A DNA stretch of 64,000 bases from Sphingobacterium corticibacter (GTDB taxonomy: Bacteria > Bacteroidota > Bacteroidia > Sphingobacteriales > Sphingobacteriaceae): assembly GCF_003076635.1 (NCBI RefSeq), contig NZ_QDKG01000006.1, positions 62,001 through 126,000 on the forward strand, written 5' to 3'. The notes beneath the pieces are model-generated. The model saw nothing but the letters and a program-made list of their open reading frames with translations. It did not search any database and was not told where the DNA came from. Positions 33,129 to 42,296 of the stretch are shown here, piece after piece; the first letter of the stretch is position 1; each line of letters opens with the position of its first letter. A program made the position numbers and the translations under genes.

Positions 33129-34958
33129 TTATTGAATCATTTTAAATATTCCTGAACTCTTTCGGAGCGCTTCCAGCTCTTGTATGTAGGGTTCTTCCAG
33201 ATAGCGTGGATGCAAGGATGGCGGTTTTATAATGCCCTTCAGCATTAGTTCTTGTATAATGGGGATATACTCTTTGCGTATCTTACCCATCATCAACAAG
33301 GTGATATCATTTCCTTCCTTGATATACTTAACCAGTTCGATCAATCCCTGTAGGTATAAGGCATCTTTGGTCAATCCGCCACTGCGGTACACACGCATGG
33401 TCATCTGAAAGGCTGTTTCGTGGCTGAAATTGTATCTTTCTACCAGCATAGAAAAGGTGTCTACGAATTTGTTGCCAGCAATCATGTGGTATACTGCCAC
33501 GACACGACCGGCTAAGATGCGAAGACGTTCATTTGTCAGCTCGCCCACCATATATTCCGATAATACCGCCAATCCTTCTTGTAGTTTTTCGTAGCCCGGT
33601 ACGCCTAATTTGAAGAGATTGAAAGGCTGTTGCTTCCCGTTAAAATACGTCACGATATGGGTGCCTACTTCATGTTGTATGAGCGCCTGCGCCCGATTGC
33701 GCGGCAAGCTGTATTGCTTACTAATGTTGAGCATGCCTTGGTTGACCATCACGCCCGAAATATCATCGCGCAAGCGCACCGTCGTATTAAATTCTGGATG
33801 TTGTGCCTTGAGGTATTGAATCTCTTGCTCGGCCATCGCGGCAAATTCCTTTGCATAGATGATATCTTTCGAATTGGTCTGCACAATGGTGTCTTCTTCG
33901 GTAATAGTCAGGATGGCTTTAGCTTTGTCGAGTAAGCTTTCAGCGACATTGCCAAAAATCTGCAAACTACCCAACATGAAACCTTCTTTGCCGCGTTCGC
34001 TTAGCATCGTCATCATAGCATCGAGTTCCCTACGTTTGTCGCGAAACAGATAAGCAATCGTAGGATCGTATAAATCTTCGATACGCAGATTGTACAAATT
34101 ACGTTTGATGATGTCTGGATCAATCGGCATGGGCCGATATTGAAAAACAGGTGCTTTGCGGAAATTATCCTTCTTGAACTGTAACCAAGCTTCGTGTGCG
34201 TTGACGGGTGTGATCAGTAAGAGGAAATCAAAGCGCTGACTTTCTTTCGCCAATTGCTGGTCGATCTCCCAGACCAGCGGAGCGATCTCGTTTTGATGTG
34301 TGATCTTAAACTCGGTTGGCTTTGCAGTGGTGTGAATTCGGATAAACTCAAAAAAGGTGCTAGACAAACTTTTTGAAAGTGTTTCCCGAAACTGTCGCAT
34401 AAGGATCGGTAATATTTCGTGCTTACCATGTAGATAGGTGTTCTTGACCCGTAATCCGATGTATTGCACTTGACTATTTTTCTTTTCCTTAAGATCAATC
34501 AGTGGTGTGGCGTCTTCTGGTCCTGTAGGTTTAGTACTAGTGATTACTTCGGCTGATAAAGCGGTACGCTCTGCATGGATATGTTTTAGCAGGTACTGTG
34601 CGACTGATTGAATGTTTTTTCGGGTAATCAGCAGATCGATGTCGTTGCGCTGTGGGGCGGAAGCCACCCAAGCTTCGACAATGAGGCATCCGCCAAATTC
34701 TTCTACTAATTTCTGAGCAATAGGCTCTAACCATTTTTGTACCGGGAAATCAGCATCGCGAATCGCCAAATAAGCATATTCCGTCTTCACCAATTCGGCC
34801 AACATCGGATCTTCCTTCTCGCCGATGCGGTAAACAAATATGTAGGGGACAATCTTATTGAAAACCAATTTATTTTTCGTTGGCAATTGCACATGAAAAG
34901 GCGTTTTCATGTGAATATTCTGCAATATGCCTTCGAGAATACTATTTTCGTTCTTCAT
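33129..34958 (-). CDS. QEGLA-motif metallopeptidase (DUF1704/MATCAP-like), 609 aa
   Basis: Matches the family named flavohemoglobin expression-modulating QEGLA-motif proteins (DUF1704), related to eukaryotic MATCAP carboxypeptidases. The metal site is IQHEVGTHIVTYF (HExxxH, residues 429-434) and QEGLAVLSEYM (460-464) supplies the third ligand. Residues 1-300 form the family's less conserved N-terminal part. Cytosolic, no signal. The ATG at 34958 is used because the frame's first TTG is weak. It overlaps the upstream amidohydrolase by 17 bp, so the two are tightly coupled. Confidence 0.8.
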   Translation of the reverse strand: MKNENSILEGILQNIHMKTPFHVQLPTKNKLVFNKIVPYIFVYRIGEKEDPMLAELVKTEYAYLAIRDADFPVQKWLEPIAQKLVEEFGGCLIVEAWVASAPQRNDIDLLITRKNIQSVAQYLLKHIHAERTALSAEVITSTKPTGPEDATPLIDLKEKKNSQVQYIGLRVKNTYLHGKHEILPILMRQFRETLSKSLSSTFFEFIRIHTTAKPTEFKITHQNEIAPLVWEIDQQLAKESQRFDFLLLITPVNAHEAWLQFKKDNFRKAPVFQYRPMPIDPDIIKRNLYNLRIEDLYDPTIAYLFRDKRRELDAMMTMLSERGKEGFMLGSLQIFGNVAESLLDKAKAILTITEEDTIVQTNSKDIIYAKEFAAMAEQEIQYLKAQHPEFNTTVRLRDDISGVMVNQGMLNISKQYSLPRNRAQALIQHEVGTHIVTYFNGKQQPFNLFKLGVPGYEKLQEGLAVLSEYMVGELTNERLRILAGRVVAVYHMIAGNKFVDTFSMLVERYNFSHETAFQMTMRVYRSGGLTKDALYLQGLIELVKYIKEGNDITLLMMGKIRKEYIPIIQELMLKGIIKPPSLHPRYLEEPYIQELEALRKSSGIFKMIQ

Positions 34959-35724
34959 TAGCAAAGTATTCGTTTAACATATCTGTTGTGTGTAACAACA
35001 GCTGTTTGTAGCTTTGAAGCTTCTCTGGGTACAATTGGCCTGTCCATTCATCCATAAAATCTTTACGAAATTCTATGGAAAGTACGCAGCCATATGCACC
35101 GTAGTGATCGGTAATGTATTTGGCAAGGTAGCCGCCGTTGAATTTGACATTCTCTCGAATATCGACCGCTGGTAAGCCTACTTCTTGCTTGCGTACCGAG
35201 GTGATAAAGGATTTAATCAGTTCGTGCCATTTGGGATTGTTATGCGCAGTGCCCAGATTTATTTCAGGGTTTTTCTCTGTGTCGATTTCTTCAAACTGAT
35301 CGTTTCTTTTGGCATTGTAACTGTGAATATCGTAGATCACAAAATAGCCATATTGCTGAATGGTATCTTGAATTAAGGCATCAATCTGCTTATACATTTT
35401 GTCATGTGTCTCGTACAAGGTATTGACCAAGTCGGTCGGCAAATCCTCATCCCACACGGAGATGCCCCAAGCTTGCTCAGGCCGCAGGTAAACGGCATCT
35501 TTACGGATGCGATTAAGATCTAGCTGAAACCGCGATGTAGCAGATATAAATCGATTGAAAGGTAATTCTGCTAATGTGCCTGTCTGCGGATCTTCTTCGC
35601 GCAATCGCGTATCATCGTCTGCTACTAGATAGGGTAGCAGCGCATCATCTATCTGATGCCCATCGTGTATGGCAAAAGCCCAGAATGGGCTGTTTGTTTT
35701 TTCGATCAGGTGTATGTATTCCAT
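34942..35724 (-). CDS. N-formylglutamate amidohydrolase-like protein, 260 aa
   Basis: Resembles N-formylglutamate amidohydrolases (HutG type, zinc-dependent): WAFAIHDGHQID near the start, FVIYDIHSYNAKRND with the metal-binding D-x-H, and CVLSIEFRKDFMDEWTG. No histidine-degradation gene is near, so the role in histidine breakdown is doubtful; with the QEGLA peptidase and ATP-grasp enzyme it probably acts on a glutamate-containing peptide. Its first 88 codons and upstream DNA are duplicated at 42686-43148. Confidence 0.8.
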   Translation of the reverse strand: MEYIHLIEKTNSPFWAFAIHDGHQIDDALLPYLVADDDTRLREEDPQTGTLAELPFNRFISATSRFQLDLNRIRKDAVYLRPEQAWGISVWDEDLPTDLVNTLYETHDKMYKQIDALIQDTIQQYGYFVIYDIHSYNAKRNDQFEEIDTEKNPEINLGTAHNNPKWHELIKSFITSVRKQEVGLPAVDIRENVKFNGGYLAKYITDHYGAYGCVLSIEFRKDFMDEWTGQLYPEKLQSYKQLLLHTTDMLNEYFANEERK

Positions 35725-35922
35725 CCGTATATATTTTTAGTAAGCAGCATCCGATGCTAACTTGCTTTATTAACTCTTAAAGCCGTAAAAAGTTTGTTTT
35801 TGGGTGGTGGATTGATGGTTTGTATTTGTGACAAATATCCGGCTCTTTTTTACTGGTCTTTGCTTCGGAAAGTTGTTTTGTAAATATTTTTAATTTAAAA
35901 GATATTTTATTTATATTTATTG
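35460..35922. repeat. 463-bp direct repeat, left copy
   Basis: Covers codons 1-88 of the amidohydrolase and about 200 bp upstream. The right copy at 42686-43148 is nearly identical (few changes, for example A/G at 35501). The two copies bracket the bacteriocin island, so the island arrived by duplication or single-crossover integration. Confidence 0.85.
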
Positions 35923-35935
35923 ATTTAACATAAGT

Positions 35936-37030
35936 ATGAAATTTCCGCGGACAACAAGTGTAATTTACTTCACAATACTTGCATTGCTAATAATAATTCT
36001 ATTGGCATTGCCAATTATTCGTATCCCCATCTCGGTATCGGCTAGAGGAGTGGTAAGACCACAGCAAGAGAGTACTTCGCTTATCTCTTTGGTTAACGGG
36101 CGAGTCACTGATTCAAATATTGATAGGAATAATCAGCTTGTACGAAAAGGAGATACATTGTTAGTTATCACGGCGGATGCGCTCCATAGTAAGCGTCAAT
36201 ATCAGCAACGACAACAACAAGACTTTACTGACCAGTTATATGATTTAAAGATATTGACGAGTGGTTTGAATGGAGACTTGAAGACAGGACAGTATCAGAT
36301 GGAACTATCTGCATGGAATGAAAAGTTAAGTGAAATACAAGTGCAGCTAGTGTTAGCTGACAAAGAATTAAAACGTAACAGTCAATTGTATGAGATGGGC
36401 ATTTTGCCACTGGCAGAGTACGACAAAAGCTTTCATCATCATGAGCAATTGGCCGTTCAGAAAAAAGTCGCCAGAGAGCAACAAATCGCTACTTGGCAAG
36501 CACAAATGCGAGATGTGGAACGGCAAATACGAACGATATCGAATGATGTGTATCAGCTTAATATTGAGTCGTCTAACAATATCATTACGGCACCTATAGA
36601 CGGTAGAATAATAGACTTTTCAGGCGTCAAACCGGGTAACTTCATTGTGCAAGGTCAACAAGTTGCTATAATATCACCAGAAGAGGATCTGTTAGCAGAA
36701 TGCATGGTTCCGCCCAATGCTATTGGATTTATACGTAACAATCAGGTTGTTCGCTTTCAGATGGATACCTATAACTATAATCAATGGGGTTTAGCATCGG
36801 GCAGAGTGATTGATGTTGACCAGCAAATTCGAGTCAATGAACAGACCGGTGAATCATTTTTTATAGTTCGTTGTAGTATTGACGACGATTTTTTAGCCTT
36901 GAAAAATGGTTATCAGGGTAAAATTACAAAGGGAAATACCTACACAGCCAGATTTCATTTAACAGATCGCACGCTTTGGCAATTGCTCTTTGATAAGGCT
37001 GATGACTGGTTTAACCCTAGTTTTTTATAA
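35936..37030 (+). CDS. HlyD-family membrane fusion protein, 364 aa
   Basis: Periplasmic adaptor of a type I secretion system. A short cytosolic N-terminus and one membrane segment (VIYFTILALLIIILLALPII) are followed by the biotinyl-lipoyl-like beta domain (LVNGRVTDSNIDRNNQLVRK), a long alpha-hairpin coiled coil (about 90-220) and the returning strand NIITAPIDGRIIDFSGVKPG. First gene of the export operon, 32 bp before the ABC gene. It links the C39 transporter to TolC. Confidence 0.88.
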   Translation: MKFPRTTSVIYFTILALLIIILLALPIIRIPISVSARGVVRPQQESTSLISLVNGRVTDSNIDRNNQLVRKGDTLLVITADALHSKRQYQQRQQQDFTDQLYDLKILTSGLNGDLKTGQYQMELSAWNEKLSEIQVQLVLADKELKRNSQLYEMGILPLAEYDKSFHHHEQLAVQKKVAREQQIATWQAQMRDVERQIRTISNDVYQLNIESSNNIITAPIDGRIIDFSGVKPGNFIVQGQQVAIISPEEDLLAECMVPPNAIGFIRNNQVVRFQMDTYNYNQWGLASGRVIDVDQQIRVNEQTGESFFIVRCSIDDDFLALKNGYQGKITKGNTYTARFHLTDRTLWQLLFDKADDWFNPSFL

Positions 37031-37062
37031 AAAGATATGCTAAGTTAATAAGGCTTGATAAA

Positions 37063-39228
37063 ATGAGTGAATCAAAAATACGTGTAAAACAGCATGACAT
37101 TAAAGATTGTGGAGCAGCCTGTTTAGCTTCCATTGGGGGGTACCACGGTTTGCATCTGCCTATTGCGAAAATAAGACAATATTGTCACACTGATACTCGG
37201 GGAACTAATTTACTTGGGCTTATACAAGGTTTATCAAAAATGGGCTTTAATTCGAAAGGTGTTCGGGGTAATGAAGAAGCCTTGCCCCAAATTCCTTTGC
37301 CAGCAATTGCACATATTATTGTTAAGAAACAGCTGCAACATTATGTAGTTATTTATAAAGTAGATAAGCAACATATTACTGTGATGGACCCAGGAATTGG
37401 CAAGCTGGAAAAATACAACTTTGAAGCTTTTAAAAAAATTTGGACTGGTGTGTTGGTTTTGTTAGAACCTAATGAATATTTCGAAAAGCGAAATGAACGG
37501 ACCAACAACATGTTGCGCTTTTGGGAACTGATACAACCACATCGTTCTGTGGCTTTTCAAGCGCTAATAGGAGCTATGGTATACACGTTGCTCGGTTTGT
37601 CTTCAGCTATTTATATCGAAAAAATAACAGACTATGTGCTGATAGATGGTAATATTCGTCTGTTAAATCTACTTTCAGTAGGGATGATCGTTATACTGAT
37701 TTTTCAGATTTTCCTTGGAGCCATGAAGAGCGTTTTAGTATTGCAAACAGGACAGAGAATTGATAAGCATCTAATCTTAGGTTATTACAAACACTTGTTT
37801 AGTCTTCCGCAGCGGTTTTTCGACACCATGAAAGTGGGAGAGATTATATCAAGGGTTAATGATGCGGTAAAAATAAGGACCTTTATAAATGACGTATCCA
37901 TACAGATTGTGGTTAATGTCCTAATTGTTATCTTCTCCTTTACATTAATGTTCACCTATTATTGGAAACTTGCTCTAGTTGTTGCTATGATTATCCCGTT
38001 TTATCTCGGTGTATATTTAATAAGCAATCGTTTAAATAAAAAGGTAGAACGAAGGTTGATGGAAGAAGGTGCTGACTTGGAATCGCACTTGGTCGAGTCG
38101 CTAACAGCAGCGAAAACGATCAAACTCTTTGGTGTGGAATCCTTTGCAAATAATAAAACGGATCAGAGATTTAGTGTTTTGTTAAAAACTGTTTATCGAT
38201 CGGTTATGAATGGCCTTCTGTCTAGTAATGCGTCGGAGTTTTTGTCGCGCATGTTTACCATTGTTCTTTTGTGGGTGGGGTCAAAATATGTTATTGATCG
38301 TTTAATAACGCCAGGTGAACTTCTATCTTTCTACGCACTAATCGGTTATTTTACAGGGCCAGTTTCTCAGTTGATTGGCATGAACAAAAGTGTGCAGAAT
38401 GCACTGATTGCTTCAGATCGTTTATTTGAGATTATGGACTTAGAACGTGAGGAATTAACAGATAAAATTGATCTCAAAACGGAATTTATTGGTAATATTC
38501 ACTTTGATCAGGTCTCATTTAGTTATGGTTCTCGGTCAAATATCTTTGTCAACTTTAGTTGTGTATTTGAGATTGGTAAAACAACGGCGGTTGTAGGTGA
38601 GAGTGGTTCTGGAAAAACAACATTGGTCGGCTTGATACAAAACCTATACCCTTTGAAAAGTGGTAAGATACTGATTGGCGAATACGACATTAGCTATGTA
38701 TCTAATTATTCTTTACGTCATCTTATTTCGGTAGTGCCTCAACAAATTGAATTATTTTCTGGGAATGTAATTGATAATATTGCACTTGGTGAGGAGTTTC
38801 CAGATATGCAAAGAATAATCACGATAGCGAAGCAACTCGATATACTAAAATTTATAGATCAACTCCCTGACGGTTTTCAAACTTATCTAGGCGAAAATGG
38901 CACATTACTGTCCGGTGGACAGAAGCAGCGAATTGCGATCGCTCGTGCTTTTTATCGGAATCCGGAGATCTTAATTTTAGATGAAGCTACATCAGCGCTT
39001 GATTCTGAATCGGAGCTCGTCATTCAAAAGGCCTTCAATCTGCTAAAAGGAATGGGGAAAACGTTAATTATCATCGCACACCGACTGAGTAGTATAGCAC
39101 ACGCTGATAAGATTATAGTACTGAAGGAAGGACAAATCATTGAACAGGGTACACATCAGCAATTAGTGGATCACGAAAATTCCTACTATGGAAAACTTTG
39201 GAATAGACAAAGTCTGGTACTACGGTAA
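37063..39228 (+). CDS. C39-peptidase ABC transporter for double-glycine peptides, 721 aa
   Basis: Processing and export protein. The N-terminal C39 peptidase (about 1-135) has the catalytic Cys in QHDIKDCGAACLASIGG and His in QHYVVIYKV, followed by DPGIG. A six-helix ABC membrane domain (about 160-440) comes next, then the nucleotide-binding domain with Walker A GESGSGKTT, signature LSGGQKQRIAIARAF, and Walker B ILILDEATSALD with HRLSS. It should cut leaders after GG and export the four peptides encoded downstream. The gene is complete; its stop overlaps the TolC start (TAATG). Confidence 0.95.
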   Translation: MSESKIRVKQHDIKDCGAACLASIGGYHGLHLPIAKIRQYCHTDTRGTNLLGLIQGLSKMGFNSKGVRGNEEALPQIPLPAIAHIIVKKQLQHYVVIYKVDKQHITVMDPGIGKLEKYNFEAFKKIWTGVLVLLEPNEYFEKRNERTNNMLRFWELIQPHRSVAFQALIGAMVYTLLGLSSAIYIEKITDYVLIDGNIRLLNLLSVGMIVILIFQIFLGAMKSVLVLQTGQRIDKHLILGYYKHLFSLPQRFFDTMKVGEIISRVNDAVKIRTFINDVSIQIVVNVLIVIFSFTLMFTYYWKLALVVAMIIPFYLGVYLISNRLNKKVERRLMEEGADLESHLVESLTAAKTIKLFGVESFANNKTDQRFSVLLKTVYRSVMNGLLSSNASEFLSRMFTIVLLWVGSKYVIDRLITPGELLSFYALIGYFTGPVSQLIGMNKSVQNALIASDRLFEIMDLEREELTDKIDLKTEFIGNIHFDQVSFSYGSRSNIFVNFSCVFEIGKTTAVVGESGSGKTTLVGLIQNLYPLKSGKILIGEYDISYVSNYSLRHLISVVPQQIELFSGNVIDNIALGEEFPDMQRIITIAKQLDILKFIDQLPDGFQTYLGENGTLLSGGQKQRIAIARAFYRNPEILILDEATSALDSESELVIQKAFNLLKGMGKTLIIIAHRLSSIAHADKIIVLKEGQIIEQGTHQQLVDHENSYYGKLWNRQSLVLR

Positions 39229-40592
39229 TGTTAATCGATAAGATGAGTTATTTTAAGACAATTGGGGTTAATAGATACATATTATCTATCATCTTAATTG
39301 TCTCTTCCGTAAAAGTGTCCTGCTCGCAAGAGCGGTGGAGTTTGCAAAGATGTATTGACTCTGCACTAGTCAGAAATTATGAGATATCGAAACAAGAAAA
39401 AGAAATTCAAATTAGAAAGTACGATTATACTATAGCTAAGCGAGAACGTTTACCCGCAGTGCAAGGCTATAGCAATGTTTATACAAATTTTGGACGTTCT
39501 CAGGATATTTTTGGAACTATACAACGAAATGATAACCTGAATAGCAACATGGGCATTACGGCGGAAATCATGTTGTATAATTTTCATAGACTTCGTAATC
39601 AAGCTAGGCAGGCCTCGATTAATATAGATAAGGAGGTATTGGAAAAAGAAATTATGGATAGGGAACTGATCACGAGAGTAGTAGAAGCGTATCTTTCTGT
39701 TCTGATGCAAGTAGCTATAGTGGAAGCTAGGGATTCGGCAGTTATGTTTTCCAGGCATTTGTATGAACGTACTGAAAAAACTACGCAAATTGGAACGACC
39801 TCTAAGAGTGAATTGCATGAGGCTAAAGCAAATTTAACACGAGAGATGCAACAATTACAGAAGGTGATTATGGATCGTGAACTTGCTCGCTTAAAGTTAG
39901 CACAGTTAATACAGATGGAAAATTACAAAGATGTACTGTTTCTTCTGGATGAATTGGATTTAAAAATGGAGCAAGAAATCTTGCCTTTGGAAGACCTCGT
40001 GTTACAGTCCTATCAAAAGCAGCCAACGGCACGAAGATATGCTTTGTCTTTGCTAGATTTGAAGCTGCAGGAGCAAATCACAAAATCACAGCTATATCCG
40101 ACCATTTCAGGTTCGACTACAGTAGCTACGACCTATTTCAACGCATTTCGGCAATCTTTTACGGATCCTTTTCTTACGCAAAGCCGAAATAATTTCGCTC
40201 AACAAGTGGTATTGAATCTTAGTATACCAATTTTTGATCGGGGCAGGTCGCGAAACCAATTACCACAGTTAAATGTCAAAGAAAGCCAATTGCGTATTGA
40301 TAATGATTTGGAGCTTCTTTGGATACGCCAGCAAACGGAGGAAATATACTTGAATTATAATGTCAACAATCAGAATATGAACTATGCAGAGGAGGCAAGA
40401 GATGATACGCGTAAAGCGCTAGACTTTGCAGAAGCTAGTTTTAAAACTGGTCAGATCAGTATATATGAACTAAATACAAGTAGACAAAATTTTATTGAGG
40501 CGGAGAGTGAATTACTGAAAGCGAGATACAGCACGCTTTTTAGCTACAAGATGTTGCTGTATCAGATTAACGATACGTATATGGTATTTTAA
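39228..40592 (+). CDS. TolC-family outer-membrane channel, 454 aa
   Basis: Outer-membrane efflux channel completing the export system. After a signal-like stretch (ILSIILIVSSVKVSCSQ) it shows the two TolC repeats with long coiled coils (LVRNYEISKQEKEIQIRK, then YEREL-type helices and ELNTSRQNFIEAESELLKAR near the end). The start at 39228 overlaps the ABC stop by one base; 39243 is a possible second start. Cotranscribed with HlyD and the C39 transporter. Confidence 0.88.
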   Translation: MLIDKMSYFKTIGVNRYILSIILIVSSVKVSCSQERWSLQRCIDSALVRNYEISKQEKEIQIRKYDYTIAKRERLPAVQGYSNVYTNFGRSQDIFGTIQRNDNLNSNMGITAEIMLYNFHRLRNQARQASINIDKEVLEKEIMDRELITRVVEAYLSVLMQVAIVEARDSAVMFSRHLYERTEKTTQIGTTSKSELHEAKANLTREMQQLQKVIMDRELARLKLAQLIQMENYKDVLFLLDELDLKMEQEILPLEDLVLQSYQKQPTARRYALSLLDLKLQEQITKSQLYPTISGSTTVATTYFNAFRQSFTDPFLTQSRNNFAQQVVLNLSIPIFDRGRSRNQLPQLNVKESQLRIDNDLELLWIRQQTEEIYLNYNVNNQNMNYAEEARDDTRKALDFAEASFKTGQISIYELNTSRQNFIEAESELLKARYSTLFSYKMLLYQINDTYMVF

Positions 40593-40625
40593 AGTTGATT
40601 AATTTTTTAAATAAAACAGTGATTT

Positions 40626-40940
40626 ATGCATTTGTTTAGATATATCGATCGTATTAATTTAATGAATAAATTGATACAAGAACAACGTACAGGTAAGCCC
40701 GCAGAACTAGCATGTAGATTAGGGATTTCTGTTTCCCGTTTATTTGTGATCCTGGATCAGCTCAAAGATCAGGGAGCTCCAATACGTTATTGTAGAGAAC
40801 GGCATACTTATTATTACGAAGGTTTTTTCTCGGTCTCAATTACTGTGGAATTTGAGAAATTGGAAAGATCCGCATTTCGAGAAATAACAGGTGGTTGTGC
40901 CTTTTTTCGAAATAATTTTGCCACTACTTTTTTTGTGTAG
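40626..40940 (+). CDS. Small winged-helix DNA-binding protein, 104 aa
   Basis: The first half is an HTH_11-like winged helix: YIDRINLMNKLIQEQRTGKPAELACRLGI-type helices and SVSRLFVILDQLKDQG as recognition part. The second half (about 55-104) ends in a tail with ITGGCAFFRNN, reminiscent of a degraded GG-leader. It is common beside Bacteroidota bacteriocin loci and may regulate the peptide genes through the 52-bp element that follows. Confidence 0.7.
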   Translation: MHLFRYIDRINLMNKLIQEQRTGKPAELACRLGISVSRLFVILDQLKDQGAPIRYCRERHTYYYEGFFSVSITVEFEKLERSAFREITGGCAFFRNNFATTFFV

Positions 40941-40953
40941 TGAGTGCGGCTAA

Positions 40954-41005
40954 TTTAGTATTGTTGATCAACACAGCGGAATCCGAAAAGCTGGAAGAGA
41001 GTAGG
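40954..41005 (+). promoter_or_regulatory. 52-bp repeated element before peptide pair 1
   Basis: Identical to 42039-42090 except for two bases. It holds the palindrome TGTTGATCAACA and CAGC...GCTG, so it can fold as a leader hairpin or act as an operator. It ends 22 bp before the first peptide's ATG. Confidence 0.7.
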
Positions 41006-41027
41006 AAGTAATTTTTAGTAATTTTAT

Positions 41028-41195
41028 ATGAATCATTTGGAAATCAATAATATTGAAGACTTAAGTTTTGCCGAAATGAGTGATGTAACAGGAGGAAATT
41101 TTTGGAAATATGCTTTCGAATTTGCTGCAATTTATGATGCCGTTATGGATTTTGGATCTGGTTTTAAACAAGGATTTGCCGATGCAACGCGATAA
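41028..41195 (+). CDS. Double-glycine bacteriocin-like peptide 1, 55 aa
   Basis: Too short for most gene finders. The leader is 23 residues: L at -12, E at -8, M at -7, V at -4 and the cleavage pair GG at 22-23 (NIEDLSFAEMSDVTGG). The mature part of 32 residues has NFWKYAFEF, an amphipathic helix and the GxxxG motif GFKQG near the end. The leader should be removed by the C39 transporter. GxxxG and pairing with the next gene suggest a class IIb two-peptide bacteriocin. Confidence 0.8.
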   Translation: MNHLEINNIEDLSFAEMSDVTGGNFWKYAFEFAAIYDAVMDFGSGFKQGFADATR

Positions 41196-41218
41196 TAAGT
41201 ATATAAATTTTATATAAC

Positions 41219-41398
41219 ATGGAAGATATTAGTAAACTAAATTTAGAAATACTATCAGAATCTGAAATTTTGGATATTGATGGTGGAGGAATTTTTGAAG
41301 ACATTGGGTATGCTATAGGATATGCTTTTGGCACTTTTTGGGATGCCCAGGGTAGTGGTATGAATGGTAATATCGGTGGCCCCTCAGCTCGTTATTAA
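41219..41398 (+). CDS. Double-glycine bacteriocin-like peptide 2, 59 aa
   Basis: Leader LEILSESEILDIDGG with L at -12, E at -8, I at -7 and I at -4 if cut after G23. The mature part begins GIFEDIGYAIGYAFG with GxxxG (GYAIG), then a Gly-rich tail. It starts 23 bp after peptide 1, so the pair is coexpressed. Confidence 0.8.
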   Translation: MEDISKLNLEILSESEILDIDGGGIFEDIGYAIGYAFGTFWDAQGSGMNGNIGGPSARY

Positions 41399-41408
41399 TC
41401 ATGTTTTG

Positions 41409-41443
41409 TTATTAGTATATGGCATTTTGCCATATACTAATAA
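41409..41443 (+). terminator. Perfect 16-bp hairpin over the CPBP start
   Basis: Arms 41409-41424 and 41428-41443 are exact complements with a 3-nt loop; the sequence after it is AT-rich without a full T-run. The ATG of the immunity candidate (41419) lies inside the left arm, so the hairpin can both limit readthrough and hide the start codon. Confidence 0.6.
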
Positions 41444-41937
41444 TCTTATTCAAATATTTGACGGATTTGTCAATAAAGAAAATAATTAATAAAAAACACG
41501 ATTTAAAAAAGTTGTTCCTGTTATTTGCAAGTATCAAGCTTCTAATGACAGGTTTTTTGTCTTTTCTAGTATCGATGTTTGATGAGAGCTTGTTGCGAAA
41601 TCCAATTGAAGACAATGCTAAATGTGTCATTTTTTTTATTACCCTTCTTATAGCCCCTTTCTTTGAAACATTTATTTTTCAATATCTAGTTTTTTATTTC
41701 GGAAGAATGTTTAGGCAGAAAAAAATCACAACTATTCTTTTATCCACTCTATTTTTCGCTCTAGCACATCAATATAATTTGATCTATTTTTTTGTTACAG
41801 TTGTTGCAGGAGCGTATTATGCTTGCACTTTCTTCTATATCGAAAAGAAGTCAAGTAACTTTACATCATTTTTGTTTGTATCGCTTCTTCACGCTTTAAA
41901 TAATTTTATTGCTTTTATAATAAATATTACATCATGA
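41419..41937 (+). CDS. CPBP-family membrane protein, probable bacteriocin immunity, 172 aa
   Basis: Abi/CPBP membrane protein (the intramembrane protease family used as bacteriocin self-immunity). Several hydrophobic segments and the motif triplet: LLIAPFFETFIFQYLVF (motif 1, where the usual EE-x-x-x-R is degraded to ET...Q), FFALAHQYN (motif 2) and SLLHALNNFI (motif 3). Loss of the first glutamate pair may mean a binding role without proteolysis. The start at 41419 lies in the hairpin; no other ATG fits before residue 43. Confidence 0.75.
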   Translation: MAFCHILIILFKYLTDLSIKKIINKKHDLKKLFLLFASIKLLMTGFLSFLVSMFDESLLRNPIEDNAKCVIFFITLLIAPFFETFIFQYLVFYFGRMFRQKKITTILLSTLFFALAHQYNLIYFFVTVVAGAYYACTFFYIEKKSSNFTSFLFVSLLHALNNFIAFIINITS

Positions 41938-41961
41938 GAATGATAATTCTTATGATGTAAT
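41926..41961 (+). terminator. Strong hairpin at the end of the CPBP gene
   Basis: ATTACATCAT (41926-41935) pairs with ATGATGTAAT (41952-41961), with an inner AGAAT/ATTCT helix. It overlaps the CPBP stop codon and should end the first peptide operon. Confidence 0.65.
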
Positions 41962-42038
41962 ATTTGAGCAATTAAGGGAGACCGTCCCTGCCAAATTTTC
42001 AGGTCGTTACCGTTATTCTCCTAGTTTTTTGATACATT

Positions 42039-42090
42039 TTTAGTGTTGTTGATCAACACAGCGGAATCCGAAAAGCTGGAAAAGAGTAGG
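42039..42090 (+). promoter_or_regulatory. 52-bp repeated element before peptide pair 2
   Basis: Second copy of the element at 40954-41005 (two differences), including TGTTGATCAACA. It ends 24 bp before the ATG of peptide 3. Both peptide pairs therefore share one control signal. Confidence 0.7.
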
Positions 42091-42114
42091 TAGAAATTAT
42101 TAAAATTTGATAAG

Positions 42115-42267
42115 ATGAATAATTTAGATGTAACAAAATTTGGTGTTCAGGAGTTGGACTCAAATGAGATGAACAGCATCGATGGCGGTTACATAGGCTT
42201 AATTGCCTTAGGTCTTAGCCTAGTAGGAGGAGCTTATTTAGCAGGCGAGGCTGCAGGTAAAGCGTAA
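42115..42267 (+). CDS. Double-glycine bacteriocin-like peptide 3, 50 aa
   Basis: Leader FGVQELDSNEMNSIDGG with L at -12, E at -8, M at -7, I at -4 and cleavage after G25. The mature part of 25 residues is very hydrophobic (YIGLIALGLSLVGGAYLAG) and ends with GxxxG (GEAAG), as pore-forming class IIb peptides do. Confidence 0.8.
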   Translation: MNNLDVTKFGVQELDSNEMNSIDGGYIGLIALGLSLVGGAYLAGEAAGKA

Positions 42268-42296
42268 TATTATTTAACTAATTAAACAAATTTTGC

